DNA of 64,000 nucleotides from Thysanoteuthis rhombus (GCA_963457665.1 OY735212.1:55450038-55514037); one strand, 5' to 3'; positions 1 through 12,679 are shown, numbered from the stretch's first letter. A program made the numbers and translations. The notes: generated by a model from the letters alone, not told the origin.

Positions 1-450
1 TAAATGACACACTTAGATAATCTTACTGACAGTTTTCACACACAATACGGTCTTCGGCTGCATCGAGCTAAACTTAGTTACAGTTTTCAGTTTGTATCTG
101 AGATTGCTTCAAACAAGATGAGTCGATTTATCATTTTGATCATTATTATTATTTTAAACGTTTTATTTAACGAATTGGTTGATTGTTCTTACTGCTGTAG
201 AAGTACCTAATGTCGTGATTGATGTTTGTCTAAACAGAGAAAAATCACAGAAAGATAACTAACCATTCGATTCCAGAAAAAAAGATCAATCTGAAAATGT
301 TCAAGAAAAAAGAAATCGAATTTCGATTCATCAATTTTGGAAGCCAGCTGACATGGTAAAATTGCGTAGTTTGACTCTTTGAAGTAGAGTCAGCATATTT
401 CATATTTTGAATTACAAACTGAGTTGTCAACAACCACATATTAGCCTCCG
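1..450. other. AT-rich sequence, nothing recognised
   Basis: No repeat family, coding motif or RNA gene is visible here. Short open frames exist on both strands but show no recognisable domain. Confidence 0.5.
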
Positions 451-652
<202 letters not shown>

Positions 653-1310
653 GATCTAGTGAAAGGAAACAATTATCGAACGTGAAGTAATAGCCTAATG
701 AATAAAGAAAATCAAACATGCATTCTCTTGTAGTAGGTTACATTCATACATTTGTAAATGAAATATAAGGTTGCTTGTCAAGCTTTAAAATGGCTCTTAC
801 AGTATTTAAGTTCTACTGACTGAGGAGAAAATTTAGAGGTCGGATTCATTCCCTTTGGTGCTCATTCCTCCAATTTATTGCAGTATTCCAGTTATGAAAA
901 TATTCGTCCATATATGATACAGGGAGGAGTGAGTTCATGCCTTTTAGGAATGTTACCTACAAATTAGGACAATGGTTTTTAGAAAGAAAGTAAGGTTTCG
1001 GATTTCAGCTGGAGCTGACGGTGTTTACTCTGCAATGATACCTCAGAAAATCAATATCTTCCTCCCTGCCGTGTGTGTATGTTATTACATCAATAGGTTT
1101 GCAACCAGATGATTATAAAAACATTTATTTTGCACAGCAGGTGCTTTTTTTGTTTTTGTAGAACTTCTTTGTCAATGAACCTAATTAGGTCGTGAATATT
1201 AATAGCATAGATAAGATAATCTACTGTGGAATATTCAGTGCAAAACTCCACCAATAACTACGAATCAGGCTACTAACTTATTGATTCATCCTCCATATCA
1301 TCATTTCTCA

Positions 1311-1312
<2 letters not shown>
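653..1312. other. Single-copy AT-rich sequence, nothing recognised
   Basis: I see no repeat family member, coding exon or RNA gene in this stretch. Confidence 0.5.

Positions 1313-1369
<57 letters not shown>
1313..1369. repeat. (AT)n microsatellite
   Basis: An uninterrupted AT run of about 28 units. It lies about 85 bp upstream of the LINE relic that follows. Confidence 0.98.
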
Positions 1370-1370
<1 letters not shown>

Positions 1371-1454
1371 TAAGAAATGGATATGTGATCCTACGGTTGA
1401 TCATGCATCATACCAATAGTCACCTATGGAGCAATGACATGAAACCTAACCAAA

Positions 1455-1828
1455 ATCTTGACCCTCAAACTGAGAAGCAAGCAGCGTGGACAGGAGAGAA
1501 GCATGTCCAACCTAACATAGAGAGATCAGAGAAAGAGTCAGAAGTTTGAGACAGCGTAGAAACTATTGAAAAACTCATATGGTAATGGGCTAGACATATT
1601 GCAAGAATTTTTGACCACCACTGGTTATCACGTCTCACAACGTGGATCCCCACAGATTTGGTGCAAAATCGTGGCCGACAAAAGTAAAATGGCATGACGA
1701 GCTAGATAAATTCTGCAAGTACTGGCTCTGCAATGCCCATGATAGAGGGGTCTGGCAAATCTTGGGGATGGTCAAGGTCGAACGACAGACCTTAGGAGAC
1801 TGATGATGATGATGATGATGATGATAAA
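1455..1828 (+). pseudogene. RTE-type LINE 3' end, decayed reverse-transcriptase C-terminus
   Basis: Conceptual translation across several frames gives the typical end of RTE-type (BovB-like, endonuclease plus reverse transcriptase) LINE polyproteins. A remnant of the TLTKKL/QRAMERSML block comes first. It is followed by WARHIARI near 1580 (family pattern WQWAGHIAR), then TTWIPTD near 1640, NRGRQK near 1665, and a decayed A-HDR-W block near 1735. Stops and frame changes interrupt the frame at least four times. The copy ends in (GAT)n at 1801-1826, the short-repeat 3' tail typical of RTE elements. Only the last part of the element is present, as expected for 5'-truncated insertion. It is dead. 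The RTE assignment rests on remembered family motifs. Confidence 0.85.
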
Positions 1829-3009
1829 TTGCGTTTTATTATACCGAAATTCTTACTTGAAATGATCTCCCGTCATTGTACGTTCAATCTGTAACCTTGC
1901 ATAGACAACATAAATAGATTAAACAATTACAGGAGATAGTTTCAAATGAGAGTTTTTATATCACATAATGCAAATTATAATCGTATATATATATGTATGC
2001 ATGTAATTAATTACCTAAGTAAAATTATGTGATGATTTCCGAAAACAAATGCCTTTAGTACTTCTAATGCACGTCCCAATTAGGTTTAATTTAGTCTTAA
2101 TACAAAAAGTCTTGCATTGGTACCTTGGGGTGGGGAGGTCTGTTGACTATCTTATTCTTAACTAGATTCTTTTGTGACCCATTCATTCTTACAGCATTCT
2201 TCCACTACATTGAGGTAAAATGATACTATATTGTTTTATCAGGTTTTTTTTTTGAAATTTTGAAAATATTCTCTTTGTTATTACTTGCCTTCTTCATGAC
2301 GCCCCTATCACGTTGAATGAACATCTTGTTCAATGTATATTGTTAATAGTTAATATGTTAAATGAAGCTGACTGATGCCTGACGGGGATAGAAGATTCAC
2401 CCGTACTCAGTCTTAGGACTTAACTTGACCACTCTACATGGGCAAATAAATTTCTCAGATTTCGCGACAGCTGGTTGAGTTGAATAAACAAAACTTTTTA
2501 TTCAGTTATTCATTTCTATATTTACTATACAAATGAATCGTTATCAGGGACTGACTAAGCAGAATTAATTCCCCTCCCCAAATAGATTTCTCGACGTAAA
2601 CTTTCAAAGACATCAATGATAATGTATACTTCTTTGTAAAATTTTTGCCTCGCAAAGTTTCTTCACCTGACCTCTACGTAGAGAAACAAGAAAGGTAAAA
2701 AAAGAGAGCAAAGTCATCATGGTTCATTACGCCTTAATTTTTTTCTTCCATTTTAAGCATGAGTCAATCTTCTTTGCAGAAGAATTTTAGTCGAGACGAA
2801 TCATTTTGAGGCGAGTAAACTTTCCCTCTGAATCGACCAGCGGTCGAGTAACAAAAAAAAAAAAACAAAACAAAAAAGAAATCTTATACATCTACACTGC
2901 ACAGAGAAAACGAAGACGAGTTCACAAAAAAAGTCAAGAGAAACAAATTGTAAAAAAAGCTTAGATCTTAGAAGAAGTGGCAATTATACTTCGCAAAATT
3001 ATCAATCAA
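1829..3009. other. AT-rich sequence, nothing recognised
   Basis: No repeat family or coding signature was seen. It contains a purine-rich stretch at 2690-2710 and an A-rich tract with short C interruptions at 2850-2880. Confidence 0.45.
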
Positions 3010-3165
3010 TACAAAAAGCGCTGATCTTCGTCTAATTGTTTTCCTGTTGGCGCCGGTGATTCCAAATTCAAATGAATTGACAAACTCCCATATAATTATG
3101 ATGGCCATTTTCACTAAGGCGGGCTCGGCTTGTTCGTCGACTAATCAATAGGTTTTTAAAGATGT
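3010..3165. promoter_or_regulatory. Candidate conserved non-coding element
   Basis: This short island is less AT-biased than its surroundings and has several CpGs. It contains homeodomain-core words (TCTAATTGTT, CATATAATTATGATGGCC), GGCGCCGG and GACTAATCAAT, and no simple repeats. The composition resembles known animal enhancers, but nothing in the window proves function. The call is pattern-based inference and could be wrong. Confidence 0.25.
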
Positions 3166-3705
3166 CGGGAAGGTGAGGTAAAGAAGGAAGAAGCGTGAAA
3201 AGGAGGAGAAGATGCAAACAGAGGATAGAAGCAGAATTTTTTTCGTGTTGGGTGGCTCTAATTAGTTATATGGCAAGACGGGAGAGCGTTCAAAAGTTAA
3301 TGACCGGATGAGGAAGGATTGGCTGTGAATATTATCGTTACTATTCAAACCTGGATTTCCTATTTTGAAATTAAAAAAAGACACTCTGGCTGCAAGATCA
3401 ATAATAGTGAGGAGAAAGAAACTGAGGATGATAGCTGATGAAAATATCCGTACCACGCATAAACGAATCATCGTAGTCCACACGTGTACCATGACTGAAT
3501 ATCTAGAGAAATATATAAAAAAGAAGGATCTTCAATCTAAAATCTCATCAATCTGAAGATGTATAAATATTTTAAAATACACATTTTTCAAGGGATCCTC
3601 GTTTTTATAAACAGATGAGAACATTGGTGTTAGCTGGACTGATTTGACTCAACCATCAATATCCATACCTTGCAATTAACGTAGATTATGCATGTATTAT
3701 TTATC
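3166..3705. other. Unique sequence, nothing recognised
   Basis: It includes an AG-rich stretch at 3170-3240. Open frames on both strands (about 60-75 codons) lack recognisable motifs. Confidence 0.4.
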
Positions 3706-3709
3706 CCCC

Positions 3710-3790
3710 AAAATATTCAAAATGATCTAAAAAAAATTAGATATTTTATCAACAATGATCTAAAAAATACATTCTTCAGCTAAGATCACT
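3710..3790. repeat. Weak match to AT-rich ATCTAAA-motif repeat (R3)
   Basis: It contains two spaced ATCTAAAAAA words and TTAGATATTTTATCAAC, resembling the internal sub-repeats of the R3 copies near 20.6, 31.2 and 63.5 kb. The diagnostic flank of R3 is missing, so this may be chance in AT-rich DNA. Confidence 0.25.
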
Positions 3791-3892
3791 TAGGAACATA
3801 ACAAAAAAAAAAGGCATTTTTTGGTGGTGGCTAATGGTGAAAGTCATGCACATTTTCAAGTTTGTAGCTTCTGAAGTGCGACATAAGACACC

Positions 3893-3894
<2 letters not shown>

Positions 3895-3962
<68 letters not shown>
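3895..3962. repeat. (AG)n microsatellite
   Basis: A perfect GA run of about 34 units. It produces spurious Arg/Glu and Leu/Ser open frames on the two strands. Confidence 0.98.
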
Positions 3963-3964
<2 letters not shown>

Positions 3965-4194
3965 ATATCTGTGGCCCACAAGGCTGGTTGGCTGGCTGGT
4001 CAGATGGCCCATCGCGAGGCTATTGTTATTCGATATACATGTATAAGCTTTCAGGTCTTTGTCGTTGTTTGCAATAAAAGCATTATCAGGAAACAACATT
4101 ATGACGATGACTGCCTAAATTATCGCATCGCCATTTTAATTTCTGAAAATCGCTGTCACCGCCATCAGCATCTTATTTAATCAGCAATGCATAC

Positions 4195-4297
4195 CACATC
4201 TGGGATTATTGGCACCGCAACGTTCATGATAGAAAGCTTGAGCAAATCTTTGGAAATGTCCTTGTTTCCGAGTGAACGATAAAAGACTGATGATAAT
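4195..4297 (+). pseudogene. RTE-type LINE extreme 3' end fragment
   Basis: Translation gives YWHRNVHDRKLEQIFGN, then VSE and TIKD. This matches the last conserved block of RTE-type LINE proteins (pattern A-R-HDR-W-LGEAFVQ-R), as seen in the copies at 1.5 and 60.5 kb. The copy ends with a short GATGATAATAA-type tail. Only about 100 bp is left, with a stop near the end. Confidence 0.65.
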
Positions 4298-4309
4298 AAC
4301 ATTCCTCAT

Positions 4310-5070
4310 AGAAGTGTCCACCGCCACAAGACCCCCACCAATTTAATTACGATTATCACCACCACTTAGATATACATCAAAACCACAGCCTCTCTACCAT
4401 CAACCATCTCATTATCTTTATTTCTAGTACAAGTTTCGTCATCCTGGGGCCACCATTATCTCCATACCCGTAACGATTTTCATGACTGCTCTCATAACCA
4501 AGAGCTTCATTGCTGATATCACCAAAAACACACCCTTCAGCTATACCCCACCAACACCAGCACCACCATCAGTAGCAACTTTACCACAACACCAACACCA
4601 ACACTTTTATTGATACAACCAACACTTCCATCATGACGACCACCAGCACTATTAACCAACAAATTCATCACCACTGTCATCAACACTACCATCATCATTA
4701 CCACAACCACTTTCATCAACATTACCATCACCACTACCATCGACACTACCATTACTACCACTACAACCACTTTCATCACCATCACCACTATCATTACCGC
4801 TACCATCACTACTTTCATCACCACTACCACAACCACTACCATCACCACAATCATCACCACTTTCATCACCACTTTCATCACCACTACCATCGACACTACC
4901 ATCACCACTTTCATCACCACTGCCGTCATGACTACCACTATCACTACCATCAACACTACTGCAACCATTTTCATCATCACTTCAATCATCACTTTCATCA
5001 ACACTACCATTGACTCTACCATCACCACTGCCATCAACACAGCCAATAAGATAAACATCACCACTGCTGT
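4310..5070. repeat. Degenerate CAY-triplet satellite (ACYAYC/ACCATCACC units)
   Basis: Several hundred bases are built from ACC, ATC, ACT and TTC triplets in 6- to 12-bp higher-order units such as ACTACCATCACC, well ordered between about 4630 and 5040 and degenerate outside. The triplet period keeps all three frames open for long distances. The plus strand reads as a His/Tyr-rich 126-codon frame and the minus strand as a 189-codon Val/Met-rich frame. Neither has a domain or a signal peptide, and both are periodicity artefacts. Confidence 0.9.
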
Positions 5071-5570
5071 CTTCATGAGAGCTACCATCACTACATTATT
5101 CTTCATTGTGCACTTATTAACACATACCCGTGAAGATGACGAGGTTATTTATGTATTGATTGATATTAAGAAGCCTAATGCAATTTGTTAATTTATTTTT
5201 GATATTTCAACTATCCTAATTTTGAGTTGAAAAAAGAAAACAACTCTCAACTCAACTCCAGCTGTTTCAAAGTTTGATCGGACAGAAAGTCACAAGTATA
5301 ATATTGTAGAAACATCAAACATTGACCATTTCTTCAAACCACTTACCCACATTTTTCTCTTTGATTTTAGGTTTAAACAATCTGTGTTTCTGTGACGTAT
5401 TCTTCGTTGTTATGACAACAGACTATAACATTTTGCAACACTTTTTTAAAGAGTTTTTTGCTTTCTTAATATATTTCACAGGGATCTATGCATTGTAACT
5501 TTTAAGTTATAAGTGGATTCTGAATAGACGGACAACCATGCAATCAAACTGACATACTAATTTGCATATT
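5071..5570. other. AT-rich sequence, nothing recognised
   Basis: No recognisable repeat, exon or RNA gene. Confidence 0.5.
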
Positions 5571-5575
5571 TGCAG

Positions 5576-5604
5576 TCTTCTTCTTCTTCTTCTTCGTATT
5601 ATTA

Positions 5605-5669
<65 letters not shown>
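5576..5669. repeat. (TTC)n(ATT)n microsatellite
   Basis: Six or so TTC units pass into about 24 ATT units with one ATC interruption. It gives spurious poly-Ile and poly-Tyr frames. Confidence 0.97.
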
Positions 5670-5670
<1 letters not shown>

Positions 5671-5929
5671 CCACTTTCTTACATATTTGCATTTATACAG
5701 GTCAAAGGAGCATACCATCGTTTCGAAAATAGTACACTATTACTTAAACATAATCAAAAAAAATAAAAATTCCAGCTACAAACAGTTGTCTCCTTATCTC
5801 CTTACATCATTTGTCTTTGGGGAGTCCTGAAAAATGGACGAAACGACAGGAATAAGGTTTCAATAATCTAAATCTAAACTTCCAATATTGTCATTCGTTC
5901 TCTCATATATGGCTTTTATATTGATAGAG

Positions 5930-6430
5930 AACACAGAACACTTAACTGCACGCACCACCGCTACCTCCGTAACTTCCTCACCAATACAACTCCCAATCCT
6001 CATTGGCACAGCAATCAGAGAAACTAGAGCCACCAGCACCGACACCACCACCGACAACAACACTACCTTTACCAATGTTATCACAGCAAGCTTTTTCTCT
6101 ATCAGACTCGTCAACGTTATCGTTTCTGTCTCCAATATTATCGTCTCAAATAATCCCCACTCTCGCCGGAAACCCCTATTTCCCTACTTTTATATAATCT
6201 ACATCACTGCCACCATGACAAACCTTTCCATAACCATCTCCACCACCAACTCCGTCTCCATCTTCATTATCAGTCCTAATGAAAAATGGCGGCGCCAGCA
6301 TCCCTATCATCACATGAGCACTGTATTGATTATGACAATCACCGTCACCAACGCCATTTTCATTATCATCATCAGCATCAGCACCATCTTAAGCACAATT
6401 AGCAATTCCACAACATTGATATCATCACCA
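5930..6430. repeat. Diverged ACC/ATC-rich low-complexity tract
   Basis: This is a degenerate relative in style of the 4.3-5.1 kb triplet satellite: ACC, ATC, ACT and CATT triplets interleaved with unique sequence. The 188-codon plus-strand frame from 5888 is Thr/Ile/Ser-rich without domain signatures. I treat it as compositional and not as a gene. Confidence 0.6.
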
Positions 6431-7394
6431 AAAATCGTGTTTGTCGGCATATAAGACGTGCTTAAAAAAAAAAAACAACAAAAAACATAAGTTCAACAAT
6501 GTGTCCATCATCCATACGTCCATATCAGTCATTTCGAATTTCCCAAGGATTCTAAACGAGGTCAGAATTGCATAACTAGTTATGGCCGTAGCAGTTGGAG
6601 GAAGAGGATAGTTCACCTTAGAATCTATTAAAATGAAACAGTGGATAAGTTCAAATTATAGTTAGTGTACAATTTTTTATCAACAATTTGTTCTTTAGTC
6701 TTACTGTATGGTTATCTTTTTATCGGTGGACATTTATCCATAGGGTTAGCTTGAAATTGAGAATATAAGCCAATCGTCGCCATTTTCGCAAACGCTTGAT
6801 AGGTCAACTACTGATGACATCGCACTCCATCGGACATGATAGCAGCTGGTAATTGAATCACAACCCCTTTCCTCTATCTTCCTGTTGTTTAACATTACTG
6901 AGACCAACCGACGGACAGACCAACCGATTGTAAAGCGTCTTATAGATATGTGCAGACACATCTAAAAATAGCTTTTTTCATTACACCACATAACAACTCA
7001 AATCGATCTTACAACCATGTGAAACAATTCATTTTATAATTGGCCCTCTATCCATAATATTGGTAAAAATGAACCCATTGTGGTAGTTCTATTTCACTAA
7101 TTTGTTACAATGGCTCGATTCGATCAGTGTATTTGTTATCTTTCTTTATTGGCGACCATTTCAGTGTGTTCTATCATAACAAACAAGCCTCATTTCTACA
7201 GTAATTATGTACCTGAAGAAGGCCATAGAATGTATCGACTGTGACATTGCAGTAAAAACAAAATTGCTTTAGTCAAACTAGCTTTTGCAGTGATGATGAA
7301 GGTATACATGTTCTGATGTTGGTAAAAATCCTGATCTTGTGGAATATAAATAATCTTACATTTTAAGAAAATGCATGGATGCTGCCGGACACAA
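6431..7394. other. Unique AT-rich sequence, nothing recognised
   Basis: Apart from a near-duplicate of ACCAACCGACGG/ACCAACCGATTG at 6904-6930, I see no structure. Confidence 0.45.
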
Positions 7395-7605
7395 AATAAC
7401 CAATTTAGCATAAAATTATATGGTAAAGCGACCCCTGTACAAAGTAATTTGGAAAGGTTTAAAAAAGATTTTTCTCAATACAATAAGAAGTAAATGTGTA
7501 GATTTTCAGCCCTCTAACTTCATCGGGGCCCTGGGTGCGTGACACATAGCCAGCCAGTCAGCCAGCCAGCCTTGTTGTCAGTATTGGTGAGAGTGTTGGT
7601 TGTTG
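7395..7605 (-). repeat. R1 dispersed repeat, 5' half (minus strand)
   Basis: Read on the minus strand it carries R1 landmarks: the GGCTGGCTGGCTGACTGGC segment, CCGATGAAGTTAGAGGGCTG, and the TATGCTAAATTG word. The 3' half of R1 is absent. The CCAGCCAGTCAGCCAGCC run is the locally expanded version of the GGCTGGCTG segment found in other copies. Confidence 0.8.
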
Positions 7606-8090
7606 GTTTCCAATAGTTGTTTTCCTACGCACCAGGTAAAACACTAGAGACACCATCTTGATTTTTTGTGTCTGGTTCCCAGGAAGCCGCCATCTTGCAA
7701 ATCGATAATTATTGCACGTAATCGTTGCCATGGTGATGATCGATCACCACCTGTGTCTTGTCTTGTGTCGATACGTCTTAAAGTCAAGCAATCAGAAAGA
7801 GTCGTTGCCGTTAAGCGTTCAGTTTGGCTTTTTTAAGAAATTCTATTTACACTTAGAGCGATGCACAAAAAACTGTGAACAAAATAGATTAATCGAATTA
7901 AAGTAAACATATCTACTTAACTAATGAACGGTGTGACATTTTTGTTTTTATGCCCATAACTATGGACTCATCCAACTAAATATAACGATTTTGTGGGAAA
8001 AATGTATCCCACCCCTGAATTGAAACAAAAGACTTTTCAAATGTACTGCATTCAGTTAATTTTCAATAAAAAAAAAAGCTTTATTGGAAT
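7606..8090. other. Unique sequence, nothing recognised
   Basis: It includes a GGTGATGATCGATCACC palindromic stretch at 7732-7749. No coding or repeat family match was seen. Confidence 0.4.
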
Positions 8091-8091
8091 A

Positions 8092-8092
<1 letters not shown>

Positions 8093-8167
<75 letters not shown>

Positions 8168-8180
8168 AACACACACACAT

Positions 8181-8228
<48 letters not shown>
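8093..8228. repeat. Compound (AT)n(AC)n(AT)n microsatellite
   Basis: About 70 bp of AT, 38 bp of AC and 25 bp of AT. Confidence 0.98.
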
Positions 8229-9130
8229 GAAAAACATAGTTTGGGTAGCTGCACAATTTTAAATACCAGACATTAAAAAAAACTTTTCCGAAAATGCTTT
8301 GTTCCACTTCAGTTACATATTTCTTAACTGTTAATTTATATCATTACTGTTTTCTTTTAATGTTTTATGTATACTTTGCTATTATTATACTATTTTTGAA
8401 TAAGTCTTGGATCATTAGTTGGTTACCACGGGACCATTTCGGGGAATTTAAAACCTTGACTGTTATATTAACCTGGTACCTCAGCTAGGTTGATCAAAAA
8501 CCACCTCCATTTCAGCTATGATTTTATGTTTATAGCTCATCTCATATATATCATTTGTTATTCCATACTGTGTATTATCGTGAAGTATTGTATGAATGTT
8601 ACTTTGTTTACACATCATTCATTTTTATTGAAGTACGGCTTACTTACGTAGTTCATCCAAGAGACGTATTTAAATTTGAGGATCAGTAAGTATAAAAACA
8701 TAGTAGTTTGTGTCACTTCTATTGAGTGCTCACCCATATGAATATTAAATCCGTTTTGTCGGTTTTGATATCATATTGATAATGCAGAAAAACCTTTGTG
8801 TCGTTTTACCATCGTATGCAACCAAAATATTTAACAATTTTTTTCCATTAACCTTGAAAGTAATTTATCCACGTCGTATACCATCAATGTGCTTTTTTCC
8901 TTTGAATTATCATATAAATTATACTTTCATAAAGTGTTGAAACAAAAAAAAAACAACACTTTCTCAACTTGCTATTCCAATAATATACTTAGACAATTTA
9001 TTACTTGGTATTCCATGTCCGATATCCCCCTACCCAACAACCCATTAGTCTTACAAATAGACCAAAGCCAAATTTTTCCCCTCCCCCTAGTTCTAGTCAA
9101 TACAAAGATATCTCACACTGACGAAGATAT
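8229..9130. other. AT-rich sequence, nothing recognised
   Basis: No motif, repeat family or RNA gene recognised. Confidence 0.5.
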
Positions 9131-9132
9131 AA

Positions 9133-9225
<93 letters not shown>
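9133..9225. repeat. Compound (AT)n(GT)n microsatellite
   Basis: About 66 bp of AT followed directly by 27 bp of GT. Confidence 0.98.
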
Positions 9226-9228
<3 letters not shown>

Positions 9229-11004
9229 GTATTCCACAAGAAGAAACCGATAAATGTTCGAGATAAGTAAGAACTAAAGGAAAGTCACACGGGTTGGAGA
9301 TTATTTTATATTCAATTACTTGGATTTAAAAAGGTTTCGTGTTCATAGTTGTTTTTCTCAGAGAAGATTTATCCAACCAGTTTCAATGAGATTACCAAGC
9401 TCTCGATAATCTCATTATGAATGTGTGTGTGTATAGTGATGTTTAGACATAAAAGTAGTTATTCACCATATATTTTTCAATACAAGTCGACTGAAGACAA
9501 GTTCATATAAAATTTCATGAGAAATCGAACAACACGAATAAAAGCCGAGTTCGTTACATTGCCATATCGTTGCCATGAGAGATATCCTCTTCCCATGAAT
9601 GCAACGTTTATGGCACTTGGTCAGCTGTCATCTTCAACATGTATTTCTCTCATCTTCAACAAATCAGTCGTTTTTTTCAACAAGTAAAATCGAAATTAGT
9701 ATCAGAGATGATAAACTTACCCGAATAAAGTTATTTTAAAAGGATTCTATACAATGCATACTGTACTGTTTCCACCAAATATCTAACACACAAAAAAAAG
9801 ATGGTAAAGAATTGACTTAATACACATTGTGTCTATTAACTCTGTATTCATAAGGGCAAAATTATTGGCCATTTCTGACCGACCTGAGTATAAGTCGAAC
9901 TGCTGTATTTGGGCCATTATATGTTAAAGAAATTTAGTGTCATATCCAATAATATAGATTATACTAACAAACTTCACTTATCAATGCTTGTCTTAAACTG
10001 TTTTGGAACTGAACTGCATCATTTATTTGTTCCTGGTGTCTAGTGTCATTTTTTGAATCTAACTAAGAGCCACTGTTTCGAATGTCAATTCGCAAAGAAA
10101 GTAAATATAAGATAAAAATTATTCTTTCACAGTAATGACATTCAGCATTGGAGCTTGGTCAAAGAGTCATGGCTTTTGTGATCAAAGGACGCATCACTCA
10201 GAGTGGCTTATGTAACGTAACTGGTGGAATGCACATAACCGAGTATAGGTCTGAAACCGTTTGACTAACCAAGTACACGTCATGGAATTACGTGGCCAAC
10301 TAAACACACGTCATGCGTTGATGGAGAGTTGGTCAGTGAACGCATATATGAAGCCAGCAGCATGCATTAACGTTTGGGTTATTCTTTGATACTTTTCATG
10401 AGGTCACAGATGATCAGGCGATTTGACATTGGGAAAAATTGATTTTGTTCTAATCAGATTTGAAATAAAGTAAAAAATAATCCTGTTTCTATTCTCAACT
10501 TTTTATCTCTCCACTACGATTGAATATAACTACAGAACAGTGCGTACAGAACAGCACAGCTATCACTACGACTGATGATCACCGGCCGTTGTATAATTTA
10601 TTATTCAATTCTGTAAAGTGAAAGTCACGTTTGGTATATCTCTGTATCGATGGGGATATCATCAAAGGTGACAATTACATATAACCTATTCGAATTATGC
10701 AATTTTGTGAGTACTTTTAAAGGAAAGTGTCGGAAAGGTCATAAATAAAAGGCAAACTAGACAAGTGCACTAAAGGAACCCGATTCAAATAGGAATAAAA
10801 AGAAAAAAGAAAAATAGAAAATTAAGGAAAGAAATAAGAGAACCAAAAAAGAAGGAAAAGATTCAAAAGAAATGAAAATTGAAAGAAATCCATGAATAAT
10901 AAAATCCACAAAAGGTTATGAAGTACTTAATCATTAAAAAATGAGAAAGTATATATAACAATAAAGTACAAAGCAGAAGACTGAAGTAGAAAGGAAATAA
11001 ACAA
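9226..11004. other. Unique AT-rich sequence, largely featureless
   Basis: A local near-duplication occurs at 10265-10315: AGTACACGTCATGG and AAACACACGTCATGC, about 35 bp apart. The segment 10790-10880 is purine-rich. Otherwise nothing is recognised. Confidence 0.45.
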
Positions 11005-11400
11005 CTTTGATTAGTCAATCGATAAAAATCTGTCATGTGAACAACGTCTGTTGGCAGCATGCTGTTTTGGGGATGATCAATTAAAAGTGGGTGAAAAGTG
11101 AAATCAATGATTGCTATTTCTTTCGACTTTTGTCTGACAGGAATCAAAAAGTGTGAACCCTGACACATACTAGAGGTCAATTTAGCATAAGATTACATAG
11201 CAAATTAAACCCAGCAACGGAAAATCTAAAATCTAAATCTAAATTTTCTAGAAATCACGAAATATTAATGTTCAATATTCAAGCCCTGTAGCTCCATTGA
11301 TACTGGCATGTACGTGCGATACATTGCCAGACTGTCAGCTGGATAGACGAACTTAAAATCTAAAGAAATCTATGTTGACAGTTTTGGTTAACATTTCTTA
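11005..11400 (-). repeat. R1 dispersed repeat, near full length (minus strand)
   Basis: On the minus strand it begins near 11400 with the AAAACTGTCAACA-type 5' end. It continues through GCTGACAGTCTGGCAATG, AATGGAGCTACAGGGCTTG and TTATGCTAAATTGACC, and ends with TTGATCATCCCCAAAACAGC and ATGCTGCCAACAGACG. An ATCTAAA-rich insertion at 11220-11245 is not shared with other copies. Confidence 0.88.
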
Positions 11401-12019
11401 ATTGTGCTGATGGAAAAGTAATGATCTCTTGGAGAATAATTAGTGTATTTCATCCTTTCCAATTAGCCCCTCCTTTTAAATTCAGAGCTAACTTTCACTT
11501 TCGATATCATTTGTAAACAGGCCGTATTGATGTGACCAGAGACAGTGCACTCTAGTGTTCAGTGACGCGTGTTTTCTTTTCCCGCATAGATAAGAACAAA
11601 GACTGAGTGAATTTGTTCAATAAGTCCACCTCCTTCGTTTCTAAATGTCCGTCTCTTTTTATCCCAGTTTTCCAATCCGTACAGATTTGTTTTTTGATTG
11701 TTTTTAAATCGCTTGTTTCACTTATGTATCTCTTGCTTGTATTTTGTTGAATCAACCCCCGAAGACAATTCAAGTTTGTTTTATTGGAAAAACAATATAC
11801 CAGACGGAGTAAGGCAGTAAACAATGCCAAGTAATCAAGCCTGACTTCTTTTGATCTTTACACTTGAAAAAAGACGTCTTTTCTGATCTTAAAATATGAA
11901 AACTTGTTTCATATATAGAAAAAAGGAATACATAGTAGTCTTCATCTAGTAAGCTTTCCATAGTCTGGCACAAGGCAAACATTTATATAAATTACCTCAT
12001 GTTTCTTTGCAGTCATGGT
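11401..12019. other. Unique sequence, nothing recognised
   Basis: A minus-strand frame of 92 codons (11552-11830) has no recognisable domain. I see no repeats. Confidence 0.45.
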
Positions 12020-12225
12020 TTTCACTAAACTTTGATTGTGCATGTTTTTTTCTTTTTTTCTGAGAAAGGAATTTTTTGCAATCGCCACCCTTAAAAAGCA
12101 AGATAAGTAATTAATTCATTGATCAACTCTTTTTTTTAATTCACCACCCTCACATGGCATACTGTCAGAGGACGGCCACGTGACGGTTTCCATTGAGTGA
12201 CCAACCTGACCTTGCTCTCTCACTA
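12020..12225 (+). repeat. R1 dispersed repeat, 3' part
   Basis: It carries the R1 3' landmarks AAGTAATTAATTCATTGATC, CACCACCCTCACATGGCATA, CTGTCAGAGGACG and GAGTGACCAACCTGACC. The 5' half is missing or too diverged to recognise. Confidence 0.8.
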
Positions 12226-12679
12226 TTCACAATATTTTGTGAACAAGAACGCTCTTCACTAAACTTACTCTAGTCTTGAACAAGACCTCATGCTCCCAAC
12301 AGTATTTGATGGCTTCTAGTGGCCACATTAGTTACTAAGTTTTCTTTACTATGGCACGATACGAGTAGTATCTTAAATACCTGTAGTGTCTTGCAAAGAT
12401 AGGAAACCTCAAATCATAAAAAAAAGATTTTTTTTGTATTCAAAAATATTACATTTTTTTTGTGTATAATAACCTGTTATAGAAAAAACTGCATAATCTT
12501 GAGACGTAGAATCAATATTTTAAAAACATTTTACACGTTTAATGTATGTCTGGAAACACCATTCTGCATAAAGATATGGCTTCTACTTATCTGCATGAAT
12601 GGTTGTAGATATGACTTTAAGGCAGCCAAGCAGTACCTCACTGAATTCTTAGTCATTATTGCTGGCAGGGAATACACAC
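12226..12679. other. AT-rich sequence, nothing recognised
   Basis: The plus-strand frame at 12460-12714 may include decayed Tc1 sequence at its 3' end, but its first 60 codons match nothing I know. Confidence 0.4.

Noticed and set aside
4537..5106. 189-codon Val/Met-rich and 126-codon His/Tyr-rich open frames
   Set aside because: Both are produced by the triplet period of the CAY satellite. There is no start context, domain or complexity beyond the repeat unit.
5888..6454. 188-codon Thr/Ser/Ile-rich open frame
   Set aside because: Built from degenerate ACC/ATC triplets; no signal peptide, no mucin-like regular unit, no domain. Treated as compositional.
7732..7749. GGTGATGATCGATCACC as an operator-like palindrome
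   Set aside because: A single short palindrome in animal DNA with no context is expected by chance.
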